Assembly: GCF_943737005.1 (NCBI RefSeq) | Contig: NZ_CALSFU010000003.1 | Coordinates: 62,001-126,000, forward strand | From: Achromobacter sp. Marseille-Q4962 | GTDB taxonomy: Bacteria; Pseudomonadota; Gammaproteobacteria; Burkholderiales; Burkholderiaceae_B | Direction: 5' to 3' | DNA length: 64,000 nt | Shown: positions 56,403-64,000 of the stretch, one piece after another | Numbering within the stretch: the stretch's first letter is position 1 | Layout of the letters: each line of letters starts with the position of its first letter | The notes under the pieces: generated by a model | Told to the model about the DNA's origin: nothing | Seen by the model: only the letters and a program-made list of their open reading frames with translations | Databases searched by the model: none | Program-made: the position numbers and the translations under genes

Positions 56403-58088
56403 ATGCCGCTTCCGAAGTTGCCCACCCGCCCCGCAGCCATCCTGACTTTCCCCACGGGCGAATCCGCCCGGGGCGCCGCGCGCGGCGCCAAGAACAAGGC
56501 CGCGGCCCAGGCCGCAGGCGAAGACGAGGCCGACCTGCAGGTCCAACCCGAACTCGAGGGCATGTCCGTGCCGGCGCGCAAGGCCCAGGCGCCCGTCCCG
56601 GCCCGCTCGCCCGCCAGCCAGCCGGCCCCGGCGCCCGCCGAGCCGCCCGCCCGCCAGGCCAGGACCGCCACGACAGCCCGCCGCGGCAAGCCCCGCCCGC
56701 AGAACGAGCCCCGCAAGCTCTTCGTGCTGGACACCAACGTGCTGCTGCACGATCCGAGCTCGCTCTTCCGCTTCGAGGAACACGACATCTTCCTGCCGAT
56801 GATGACGCTGGAAGAACTCGACCACCAGAAGAAAGGCATGTCCGAAGTGGCGCGCAACGCGCGCCAGGTCAGCCGTTCGCTGGACGCCCTGGTGCAGGAC
56901 GCCTCGAAGCTCGACGAGGGCCTGGACCTGTCGGCCCTGGGCAACAAGGACGCCACGGGCCGGCTCATGTTCCAGACCACGGCCATCCACAGCACCCTGC
57001 CCTCCGACCTGCCCATGGGCAAGGCCGACAACCAGATCCTGGGCGTGGTGCGCGCCCTGCAGGAGAAATACCCGCAGCGCGAGGTGGTGCTGGTGTCCAA
57101 GGACATCAACATGCGCCTGAAGGCCCGCGCGCTGGGCATGGCCGCCGAAGACTATTACAACGACCACGTCCTCGAAGACTCCGACCTGATGTACACGGGC
57201 GTGATGCAGCTGCCCGAGGACTTCTGGAACAAGCACGGCAAGGACGTCGAGTCCTGGCAACAGGGCGGCACCACGTTCTACCGCATCCACGGCCCGCTGT
57301 GCTCGCAGTTCGTGGTCAACCAGTTCGTCTATTTCGAGGGCCAGATGCCGCTGTACGCGCAGGTGCGCGAAGTCAGCGGCAAGATGGCGGTGCTGGCCAC
57401 GCTGCGCGACTACACCCATGGCAAGAACGCGGTCTGGGGCATCACGGCGCGCAACCGCGAGCAGAACTTCGCCATGAACCTGCTGATGAACCCCGAATGC
57501 GACTTCATCTCGCTGCTGGGCCAGGCCGGCACAGGCAAGACGCTGCTGGCGCTGGCCGCGGGCATCACGCAGGTGCTGGAAACCAAGCGCTACACCGAGA
57601 TCATCATGACCCGCGTCACGGTGCCGGTGGGCGAAGACATCGGTTTCCTGCCGGGCACGGAAGAAGAAAAGATGCTGCCCTGGATGGGCGCGCTCGAGGA
57701 CAACCTCGACGTGCTCAACATGGGCGATGGCGAAGGCAACGGCGACTGGGGCCGCGCGGCCACCATGGACCTCATCCGCTCGCGCATCAAGGTGAAGTCG
57801 CTCAATTTCATGCGCGGCCGCACCTTCCTGAACAAGTACCTCATCATCGACGAGGCGCAGAACCTCACGCCCAAGCAGATGAAGACGCTCATCACGCGCG
57901 CCGGACCCGGCACCAAGGTGATCTGCCTGGGCAACATCGCGCAGATCGACACGCCCTACCTCACCGAGGGCAGTTCGGGCCTGACGTTCGTGGTGGACCG
58001 CTTCAAGGGCTGGCCGCACGCGGGCCACGTGACGCTGCAGCGCGGCGAACGTTCCCGCCTGGCCGACTACGCGGCCGAGGTGCTGTAG
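56403..58088 (+). CDS. PIN-PhoH fusion ATPase (PhoH2/YlaK-like)
   Basis: 561 residues. A low-complexity Ala/Pro/Arg-rich N-terminus (1-104) is followed by a PIN nuclease domain starting KLFVLDTNVLLHDPSS with further acidic residues, then a PhoH P-loop ATPase domain with Walker A LGQAGTGKTLLAL (about 372-384) and Walker B YLIIDEAQNLTP (about 478-489). PhoH2 proteins from other bacteria are RNA-unwinding ribonucleases. It stands alone behind an AGGAGA site. Confidence 0.93.
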   Translation: MPLPKLPTRPAAILTFPTGESARGAARGAKNKAAAQAAGEDEADLQVQPELEGMSVPARKAQAPVPARSPASQPAPAPAEPPARQARTATTARRGKPRPQNEPRKLFVLDTNVLLHDPSSLFRFEEHDIFLPMMTLEELDHQKKGMSEVARNARQVSRSLDALVQDASKLDEGLDLSALGNKDATGRLMFQTTAIHSTLPSDLPMGKADNQILGVVRALQEKYPQREVVLVSKDINMRLKARALGMAAEDYYNDHVLEDSDLMYTGVMQLPEDFWNKHGKDVESWQQGGTTFYRIHGPLCSQFVVNQFVYFEGQMPLYAQVREVSGKMAVLATLRDYTHGKNAVWGITARNREQNFAMNLLMNPECDFISLLGQAGTGKTLLALAAGITQVLETKRYTEIIMTRVTVPVGEDIGFLPGTEEEKMLPWMGALEDNLDVLNMGDGEGNGDWGRAATMDLIRSRIKVKSLNFMRGRTFLNKYLIIDEAQNLTPKQMKTLITRAGPGTKVICLGNIAQIDTPYLTEGSSGLTFVVDRFKGWPHAGHVTLQRGERSRLADYAAEVL

Positions 58089-58109
58089 CCTCCTGCCCGC
58101 CGAAGGCAG

Positions 58110-58144
58110 AAAAAACGGGCCAGCATGCGCTGGCCCGTTTTTTT
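58110..58144. terminator. Bidirectional terminator after the PhoH gene
   Basis: Perfect stem ACGGGCCAGC / GCTGGCCCGT (58115-58124 with 58129-58138), ATGC loop, A6/T7 flanks. Confidence 0.95.
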
Positions 58145-58159
58145 CGCGTCCGCGCGGCC

Positions 58160-58288
58160 TTATTGCGCCGCGTTGGTAATGGCGTTGCCGGCCCGCGAGA
58201 CGTCCTTGCCCATGCCGGCCACGGTGTTGCAGCCGGCCAGGACGAATCCAAAGACCAGGAACGCGGTCAGCACGATTTTCGCGCGCAT
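58160..58288 (-). CDS. Entericidin A/B family lipoprotein
   Basis: 42 residues. Signal with lipobox LAGC (Cys20), then NTVAGMGKDVSRAGNAITNAA, the Gly/Ala/Asn amphipathic helix of entericidins. E. coli EcnA/EcnB form an antidote/toxin pair; here a single copy is present. A GGAGA site is seven bases before the ATG. It converges with the PhoH gene on a shared terminator and follows the FAA hydrolase. Confidence 0.88.
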   Translation of the reverse strand: MRAKIVLTAFLVFGFVLAGCNTVAGMGKDVSRAGNAITNAAQ

Positions 58289-58326
58289 CTTCGACTCTCC
58301 TGAAACAAGAAAACGTTCCGCCAGGC

Positions 58327-59022
58327 TCAGACGATCTGCACGCGCAACTCGCCCAGCCCCTCGACGCCGCCCGTGAGCACGTCGCCCTTCGCCACGGCGC
58401 CCACGCCTTCGGGCGTGCCCGTGAAGATGAGGTCGCCGGGCCGCAGCTCGAACAGGCCGGACAGGTAGGAGATGCTCTCGGGAATGTTCCAGATCATCTG
58501 GGAGATGTCGCTGGACTGCTTGCGCTCGCCGTTGACGTCGAGCCAGATCGCGCCCTTTTCGAGGGTGCCCACCACGCTGCGCGGGTGGATGGGGCCCAGC
58601 GGGGCGGAAAAATCGAAGGCCTTGCCCACTTCCCAGGGACGGCCCTGCTTCTTCATTTCGCCCTGCAGGTCGCGGCGCGTCATGTCCAGGCCCAGCGCGT
58701 AGCCCCACACGCATTCGTTGGCCTGCTCCACGGGAATATCGCGCCCGCCCTTGCCCAGCACCACCACCAGCTCCATTTCGTAGTGCAGGTTGGAGGTCTT
58801 GGGCGGATACGGCATCTTGCCGGTTTCGCCGTCGGCCACGCTCAGCACGGCGTCGGCCGGCTTGCAGAAGAAGAACGGATCCTCGCGTCCGGTAAAGCCC
58901 ATTTCCTTGGCGTGCTCGGCGTAGTTGCGGCCGACACAGTAGACGCGGCGCACGGGAAACCGCGCGGCGCTTCCGGCAACGGGAACCGCGGTCAGCGGCT
59001 GGGGAGGCAATACGTAGTCCAT
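58327..59022 (-). CDS. Fumarylacetoacetate hydrolase family protein (fumarylpyruvate hydrolase-like)
   Basis: 231 residues. FAH-superfamily C-C hydrolase. [42 protein letters not shown] (metal ligands Glu-x-Glu) and [11 protein letters not shown] are conserved. The [10 protein letters not shown] pattern is like NagK, which cleaves fumarylpyruvate in gentisate breakdown, but no nag or gentisate gene is nearby, so the substrate stays open. An in-frame ATG four codons upstream is possible. Confidence 0.88.
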   Translation of the reverse strand: MDYVLPPQPLTAVPVAGSAARFPVRRVYCVGRNYAEHAKEMGFTGREDPFFFCKPADAVLSVADGETGKMPYPPKTSNLHYEMELVVVLGKGGRDIPVEQANECVWGYALGLDMTRRDLQGEMKKQGRPWEVGKAFDFSAPLGPIHPRSVVGTLEKGAIWLDVNGERKQSSDISQMIWNIPESISYLSGLFELRPGDLIFTGTPEGVGAVAKGDVLTGGVEGLGELRVQIV

Positions 59023-59230
59023 AATCTCAATCAACCTGTGACGTGTACATGACCGGAAACCGGCGGCAAAAAATCCATCCGCGAGTTTATCCGTTTCCGC
59101 GGCCTCGGGCTCGCCTTGTTTTGTTCAGGAAAACGTAGGCATTTCGGGGGGCCGAAGGCACCGCGGCGCGGCGGCGGCCGGCCCATGCCAGCCGCGGCCG
59201 CGCCGCGGTGTCCAAGCGAGCCGGAGCGTT

Positions 59231-59767
59231 TCAGGCGCTCTTGCCGGCGTAGCGCTCGGCGCTCTTCACGATTTCCTCGTGCGCCGCGTCCAGGCCCTTC
59301 CAGCCCTTGACCTTGACCCACTTGCCCTTCTCGAGGTCTTTGTAGTGCTCGAAGAAATGCTGGATGCGCGAGATGTCTTCGGCGGGCAGGTCTTCGTAGG
59401 ACTTGATGTTGCGGTACGGGGGGTACAGCTTCTCGATGGGCACCGCCAGCAGCTTGGCGTCGCCGCCCGACTCATCGTCCATTTCCAGCACGCCGATCGC
59501 GCGGCAGCGCACGACCGCGCCGATCTGGATCGGGAACGGCGTGATGACCAGCACGTCGGCCGGGTCGCCGTCTTCCGAGAGGGTCTGGGGGATGTAGCCG
59601 TAGTTGCACGGATAGTGCATGGCCGTCAGCATGAAACGGTCGACGAAAATCGCGCCCGTTTCCTTGTCGACCTCGTACTTCACCGGGTCGGCATTCATGG
59701 GGATTTCGATGATGACGTTGAAATCTTCGGGCAGCTTCTTGCCGGGGGACACGCGATCGAGACTCAT
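59231..59767 (-). CDS. ppa: Inorganic pyrophosphatase (family I)
   Basis: 178 residues, the usual bacterial length. Hydrolyses pyrophosphate to drive biosynthesis. The signature [10 protein letters not shown] with its three aspartates, [16 protein letters not shown] and [11 protein letters not shown] are intact. It lies 31 bases downstream of hemY on the same strand and may be partly cotranscribed. Confidence 0.96.
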   Translation of the reverse strand: MSLDRVSPGKKLPEDFNVIIEIPMNADPVKYEVDKETGAIFVDRFMLTAMHYPCNYGYIPQTLSEDGDPADVLVITPFPIQIGAVVRCRAIGVLEMDDESGGDAKLLAVPIEKLYPPYRNIKSYEDLPAEDISRIQHFFEHYKDLEKGKWVKVKGWKGLDAAHEEIVKSAERYAGKSA

Positions 59768-59798
59768 GGTTCAGCCTTGTTGTCTGTATGAAGAAAAA

Positions 59799-61427
59799 TC
59801 AGTGCTCGTCCTTGAAGGGCGGCTTGGTGGCGGGTATGGGCGCGGACGGCTCGGCATCGGCCGCGGGCCTGGACGAGGGCTTGGCGCCGGCCGCCGGCGT
59901 GGGCCCATAGGTGGGCACCGGATCGTCGAACGCGGCGGCCGGAATCGGCGCGCTGTCGAAATACTCGTCCAGGTCCGAGGCGCCGCCCGCCACGGGCGCG
60001 TCTTCGGGGGCCAGCGCCTTGTCGCGCTGGTCCTTGCTGGCGCGCGCGTCGGGATCGAGCACGTAGTCCGAGGCGGAAGCCGCCACGGCCGGCGCCACGG
60101 GCGGGTAATCGCCGGCCGGCAGCACGTCCGCATCGGTGTCGGACAGGCCCACCGCATAGCCGCCTTCGGCATCGAGGTGATGGGGATCGGAGCCGGTGTC
60201 GGCGGCCGGCAGCGCCGCGTCGGCGGCCAGCACCGGCAGCGCCATGCTGGCCGCCGTGGCGAGCCGCCAATGGCGCACCGCGTCCGCGGGACGTTCGAGG
60301 CGGTCGTACAGGCTGCCCAGCAGCGCATGCGTCTGCGCGTCGTTGCGGCGGCTCAGGCTGCGCAGCAGATAACGCTCGGCCTGCCCCCAGAGCTGGCCGT
60401 TCAGGCACAGCATGCCCAGCGCGGCAAGCAGATCGGGATCGGTGGGGCGCTGCTGCAGCCAGGTTTCGGCCTTGGCGAGCCGACGCGGCACCTGCTCGGC
60501 ATCGCAGCGCGCATAAGCGGCGACCAGCGCCGGATTGAACTTCACGCCGATGGCCGCCTCGAGCACGCGCGCGGCCTCGTTGGCCTCGCCTGCCGCCTCG
60601 AAGGCCGCCGCGCCCGCCAGCGCCACGCCCGGCAGCAGACGCTCTTCCGATTTCAGTTCTTTCCAGATGGCGCGCCAGGCGTCGCTGCCCGCCCCGGCCC
60701 GCAGGCGGGCGGAGGCGGATTCGTCGATCAGGAAATCGGCTTCGGCGCGCGGCATGGCGTTGCGCCGCGCCAGCCCCCGCGCCAGCGCGAACACCTGGTC
60801 GTGATGGCGCAGGGCGCTGTGCGCGCGCAGCAGCAGGCGCATCGTGTGCAGGTGCCGGGCGCCGCCGTCGGCCAGCGGGGCCAGCACGGCCAGCGCGCGC
60901 TCGGCGCGCCCCTGGTCGAGCAGCATGTCGGCCGACACCGTCGCGGTGGCTTCGCGCAGGCCCGGATCGGACCCGGCCTGCTCCTCGGCCAGCGCCAGCA
61001 GCCGGTCGCGGCGGTCGAATTCAGCCAGCCCGTGCGCGGCACGCGCGGAGGAAAGCGCCGCGAGCACCTTGCGCGTGCGGACCTTGGTCTGCTCCAGCAG
61101 CTTGGTGAGATCTTTCTCGGCCTGCGAGTAGCGGCCCTCGAGCAGGCCCGTCCAGCCGCGTTCGAGCAGCTCGTGGTCGCGCGCCTGGGCCCGCTTGCCG
61201 CGCCAGGCGCGCACGCGATCGGGAATGGCCAGCAGCCAGGCCAGCAGGCGCAGGCCGACATACAGCACCACGAAGGCCGCCACCAGCAGCAGCACGGTGA
61301 GCGTGAGCGACAGCTCGATGCGCCAGGGCCAGACGAGCAGCAGCACATTGCCCGAATGCGCGCGCAGCACGACGGCCAGGGCGACGGCGACGACGGCGAG
61401 CAGGAGTGTCCAGAACCAGGTACGCAT
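59799..61427 (-). CDS. hemY: Haem biosynthesis-associated membrane protein HemY
   Basis: 542 residues. Two N-terminal membrane helices (about 1-22 and 40-65) are followed by a TPR-like helical repeat region with Ala/Leu-rich heptads (about 85-420) and an acidic, Pro/Ala-rich disordered tail. Family HemY (PF07219) accompanies hemCDX in Proteobacteria; the protein is thought to help late porphyrin steps and is not the Gram-positive protoporphyrinogen oxidase of the same name. Four bases after hemX. Confidence 0.92.
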   Translation of the reverse strand: MRTWFWTLLLAVVAVALAVVLRAHSGNVLLLVWPWRIELSLTLTVLLLVAAFVVLYVGLRLLAWLLAIPDRVRAWRGKRAQARDHELLERGWTGLLEGRYSQAEKDLTKLLEQTKVRTRKVLAALSSARAAHGLAEFDRRDRLLALAEEQAGSDPGLREATATVSADMLLDQGRAERALAVLAPLADGGARHLHTMRLLLRAHSALRHHDQVFALARGLARRNAMPRAEADFLIDESASARLRAGAGSDAWRAIWKELKSEERLLPGVALAGAAAFEAAGEANEAARVLEAAIGVKFNPALVAAYARCDAEQVPRRLAKAETWLQQRPTDPDLLAALGMLCLNGQLWGQAERYLLRSLSRRNDAQTHALLGSLYDRLERPADAVRHWRLATAASMALPVLAADAALPAADTGSDPHHLDAEGGYAVGLSDTDADVLPAGDYPPVAPAVAASASDYVLDPDARASKDQRDKALAPEDAPVAGGASDLDEYFDSAPIPAAAFDDPVPTYGPTPAAGAKPSSRPAADAEPSAPIPATKPPFKDEH

Positions 61428-61431
61428 GGCC

Positions 61432-62640
61432 TCAGTCCTGCTCGTTGGCCTTGAAGCCGGCGGCGCGCAGGGCGGCGACCGCGTTCAGGCTGTCGGAAAC
61501 GTCGGGCATATGCACGGCGATGTCGGTCTGCGCCAGGTCGCGCACGAGGTTTCGCGCGGCGGCGGTGTCGGGCGAACGCCCGTCGAAATACTTCGCGAGC
61601 GTGACGTCGATGTTGTCCAGTTCGTTCTTCCAGACGGTGGGCTGGCGCATCAGCATGGCGAGCTGCACGGTCAGCAGGCGCTGGCGCAGCGTGGCGCGCA
61701 CCTGATCGGCCTGCTCGGGCGACAGCAGCAGCGCCATCGGCTCGTCCACGCGCTGCACGCGGATCAGGCCGCCCAGCTCATGCGCCAGGGCGGCGCCGGC
61801 GCGGCCCGGCCACGATGCGACCTCGGCGCGCCAGCGCTGCCACCAGGGCGCGTCGGCCGGCAGGCCGGCCAGCGGATCGGCCTCGGGCAGCGGCGGCTGT
61901 TCGGCGGCATCGGCGCCCGCCGGCGCCACGCCGGGGGCCGCCGCGTCGGGCACCAGCATCGGGGCGCGCCCCACCAGGGCCACCAGGCGCTCGATGCGGG
62001 CGGACTGGGCTGGGATATCCACCGTGGACACGGCGCGCAGCCGGTCCAGGTCGCCGTTGATGGCCTGCTGCAGGCTGGAGAAGCGGGGCCGGTCGGCGCG
62101 CGCCAGGCGCGACTGGGCGGTTTCCAGCGCCACGATGGCGTTGGACACGTTGCCCGCCAGGCGCAGCTGCTGGTTGGCGATGGTGAGCAGACGCTCGACG
62201 TCGTTGGCGAGCAGTTCGTCGCTGGCGCTGTCGTTGAAGTTCTGCCAGGCCTGCTGCAAGGCGGCGTACTGGCTTTGCGTCTCGCGGACCGTGTCTTCGA
62301 GCTCGGCCACGCGTCCGGCCCGGGCCTGGGCCAGCGCCAGGGCCTCGCGCGCCTCCTTGCGCGCCTGCGCGGTTTCGTTGGCGAGGGCGTCCACGCGCGT
62401 GGCCACTTCACGCCCCGCGGCCACGAACTGGACCCTCTGCTGCCACAGGGCATAGCCCAGCCCCACGGCCAGCAGGACCACAATGACGAGGGCGGCGACC
62501 AGCGCGCCGTTGCCGCGCCGGGCGGCGGCGGGCTTGGCGGACGCCGATGCGGCGGAAGCGGCCGGAGCCGATGCGGGCGCGCTTGCGCCGGGAACGGCCG
62601 CAGGAACGGCCGGATCGGTAGCGGGAGTCTTGTCAGTCAT
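61432..62640 (-). CDS. hemX: HemX protein
   Basis: 402 residues. A low-complexity Ala/Pro N-terminus (1-40), one membrane helix (GALVAALVIVVLLAVGLGYAL, here split as GALVAALVIVV and LLAVGLGYAL, about 44-64) and a long coiled coil (about 70-125), then a periplasmic helical domain. HemX (PF04375) is often mislabelled uroporphyrinogen-III methyltransferase but has no SAM domain. It sits between hemD and hemY. Confidence 0.92.
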   Translation of the reverse strand: MTDKTPATDPAVPAAVPGASAPASAPAASAASASAKPAAARRGNGALVAALVIVVLLAVGLGYALWQQRVQFVAAGREVATRVDALANETAQARKEAREALALAQARAGRVAELEDTVRETQSQYAALQQAWQNFNDSASDELLANDVERLLTIANQQLRLAGNVSNAIVALETAQSRLARADRPRFSSLQQAINGDLDRLRAVSTVDIPAQSARIERLVALVGRAPMLVPDAAAPGVAPAGADAAEQPPLPEADPLAGLPADAPWWQRWRAEVASWPGRAGAALAHELGGLIRVQRVDEPMALLLSPEQADQVRATLRQRLLTVQLAMLMRQPTVWKNELDNIDVTLAKYFDGRSPDTAAARNLVRDLAQTDIAVHMPDVSDSLNAVAALRAAGFKANEQD

Positions 62641-62677
62641 GACGCGATTGTATTCGGTGTCGGTCCGACGCAACGAA

Positions 62678-63493
62678 TCAGGCGGCAACAAAAGCCTGGA
62701 AAATCGACTCGTCGTTGGGCATGCAGATTTGTACCATTGGCGCAGCCCCCGTGCCATGGCGCGGCAAGCGGCGCGCCAGCGCGGGATGCGTGGCCACGAA
62801 ACCGCAGCGTTCCCACCACGCGCCCAGGCCCGCCGCGTCCAGGTTGGCGCGGATGGCGTCGATGCCCTCCCCGCTGGTGACCAGCCAGGTGACGGGCGTT
62901 CCCGCCTCGGCCCAGCGCCGCAATTGAGCCACGTCGGCGGCCGCCCAGGCCGCCGGCCGGCGCTCGTAGGCGGCATGGCGATCCACCGCCACGCCCTGGG
63001 CGGCCAGGGTGTCGCCCAGCCAGTCGCGGCCTCGCGTGCCGCGCACCAGCAGAACGCGCGCGGGCAGCGGACGGCCGCGCAGCAGTTCCCAGAGCGCCTC
63101 GGAATCGTGGCTGGGCGCCTCAGCGCCCGGATGCAGCACTGTTGTATTCGCGCCAAACCAGCCCGACTCCCGCAGCGCCTCGGCGCTGGCCGGCCCCACG
63201 GTCGCGGCCGGCACGACGGACGGCCAGGCGCCCATGCCGTGGGCGCGGGCGAGCTGATCGAAGTAATGACGAGCCGCGGCGCCGCTCACGAACACCACGA
63301 GCCCGTAGTCTTGCGGGCGGGGCACGGCGGCGGACGGGGCGAGCGGCAGGATGTCGAGGGCGGGCAGCGCGCGGGCGATGAAACCCGCGGCCTGCAGCCG
63401 GTGGGCCAGCGCTTCGTTGCGGCCTTCCGGCCGCGTCAGGATGGCGACCCGCGCGGACGCCGCGGCGGCTCGGGCCATCGCGGCCGGCGCCAT
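62678..63493 (-). CDS. hemD: Uroporphyrinogen-III synthase
   Basis: 271 residues. Cyclises hydroxymethylbilane with inversion of ring D. The family is poorly conserved; here VAILTRPEGRNEALAHRLQA, VVFVSGAAARHYFDQL, TVGPASAEALRESGW, VLLVRGTRGRDWLGDTLAAQG and VTWLVTSGEGIDAI match the two-lobed pattern. Its start overlaps the hemC stop by one base (TGATG), so translation is coupled. Confidence 0.93.
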   Translation of the reverse strand: MAPAAMARAAAASARVAILTRPEGRNEALAHRLQAAGFIARALPALDILPLAPSAAVPRPQDYGLVVFVSGAAARHYFDQLARAHGMGAWPSVVPAATVGPASAEALRESGWFGANTTVLHPGAEAPSHDSEALWELLRGRPLPARVLLVRGTRGRDWLGDTLAAQGVAVDRHAAYERRPAAWAAADVAQLRRWAEAGTPVTWLVTSGEGIDAIRANLDAAGLGAWWERCGFVATHPALARRLPRHGTGAAPMVQICMPNDESIFQAFVAA

Positions 63494-64000
63494 CAATCGG
63501 GCCGCAGCGTTTGCTGCAGCTCCCGCAGGATGGCGTCGGCCCCGGCGCGCAGCAGCTCGCCGGCCACGGCCTCGCCCAGTTCGGTCGCGTCGGCCACCGG
63601 GCCTTCGCGCTCGGCGCGGAAAATGCGCGCGCCGTCCAGCGACGCGACCAGCGCGCGCAGCGACAGCCTGCCGTCGTGGACTTCGGCGTAGGCCGCCAGC
63701 GGCACCTGGCAGGAACCGCCCAGGCGGCGAGACACGGCGCGCTCGGCCAGCACGCAGGAAGTGGTCCGCGCGCTGATGAGCGGGGCCATCCACGCGCGCA
63801 GATCGTCGCGGTCGTTGCGGATCTCGATGCCCAGCGCGCCCTGCCCGGCCGCGGGCAGGCTGTCGGCGGGGTCGAGCAGGCCGCGGATGCGGTCCTGCAG
63901 GCCGAGCCGCTGCAGGCCGGCCGCCGCCAGCACGATGGCGTCGTACTCGCCTTTGTCCAGCTTGGCCAGGCGGGTGTCGAGGTTGCCCCGCAGGGGCCTG
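63493..64000 (-). CDS. hemC: Hydroxymethylbilane synthase (porphobilinogen deaminase), 3' part
   Basis: Partial gene: the 5' end lies beyond the right edge. The visible 169 codons include [19 protein letters not shown] and [11 protein letters not shown], then the C-terminal domain with the conserved Cys in [18 protein letters not shown], which carries the dipyrromethane cofactor. It joins four porphobilinogens into hydroxymethylbilane. First visible gene of hemCDXY. Confidence 0.95.
   Translation of the reverse strand, partial: RPLRGNLDTRLAKLDKGEYDAIVLAAAGLQRLGLQDRIRGLLDPADSLPAAGQGALGIEIRNDRDDLRAWMAPLISARTTSCVLAERAVSRRLGGSCQVPLAAYAEVHDGRLSLRALVASLDGARIFRAEREGPVADATELGEAVAGELLRAGADAILRELQQTLRPD

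Overview
The window reads as chromosomal backbone of a high-GC betaproteobacterium of the Alcaligenaceae, most likely Bordetella or a close relative such as Achromobacter. The evidence is the strong G/C third-position bias, a Bug-type (TctC-like) periplasmic binding protein beside a LysR regulator, an H-NS-type protein with a basic alanine-rich linker, a hemCDXY run, hom-thrC, a glcDEF set and a three-gene transhydrogenase. I see no insertion sequence, prophage, integrase, CRISPR array or rRNA. The genus call is inference.

Layout. 1-122 has no gene; it is an AT-rich upstream region of something outside the window. 123-5523 (minus): RNase R, RlmB, a Cys/Met PLP enzyme and a PKHD-type hydroxylase. 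5.5-7.0 kb: two identical tRNA-Leu(CAG) genes flanking a DTW-domain tRNA-modification gene. 7.1-12.4 kb: GNAT, AEC transporter, YeeE/YedE sulfur transporter, membrane-anchored FMN glutamate-synthase-like protein, DUF883 protein. 12.7-15.1 kb: egtD-egtB (ergothioneine). 15.2 kb: tRNA-Met, then panB. 16.4-18.5 kb: a patch of small or membrane proteins of unknown function, including a 24-residue membrane peptide. 18.5-25.9 kb: diguanylate cyclase, AI-2E family permease, DUF3053 lipoprotein, GNAT, a small protein behind a roughly 600-nt leader, cytochrome b561 and cytochrome c'. 25.9-31.1 kb: purB, GST, TSUP permease, mnmA, LysR. 31.3-36.3 kb: Bug protein, N-formylglutamate amidohydrolase, pntAA-pntAB-pntB. 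36.3-43.2 kb (minus): glcF, glcE, glcD, a second FAD-linked 2-hydroxyacid dehydrogenase, and aroG behind a leader peptide. 43.4-50.8 kb: tldD, H-NS-like protein, DUF4136 lipoprotein, pepN-fbp, DUF903 lipoprotein. 51.0-55.1 kb (minus): thrC, hom, an AlaC-like aminotransferase. 55.3-59.8 kb: Mth938-like protein, bcp, PIN-PhoH ATPase, entericidin, FAA hydrolase, ppa. 59.8-64.0 kb (minus): hemY, hemX, hemD and the 3' part of hemC, cut by the right edge.

The most interesting signal is upstream of aroG (DAHP synthase, start 43031). A 27-codon leader ORF (43221-43138, minus) carries a near-continuous run of Phe and Tyr codons. It is followed by a perfect intrinsic terminator (43117-43084). A segment inside the leader ORF is perfectly complementary over 9 nt to the terminator's 5' arm, so an alternative antiterminator can form. 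This is the textbook layout of translation-coupled attenuation, here applied to the first enzyme of the aromatic pathway and sensing Phe/Tyr.

Other regulatory structure includes perfect palindromes between lysR and the Bug gene (31139-31162) and upstream of the YeeE/YedE gene (8717-8737), a G10 homopolymer between the aminotransferase gene and hom, and many well-formed bidirectional terminators between convergent genes.
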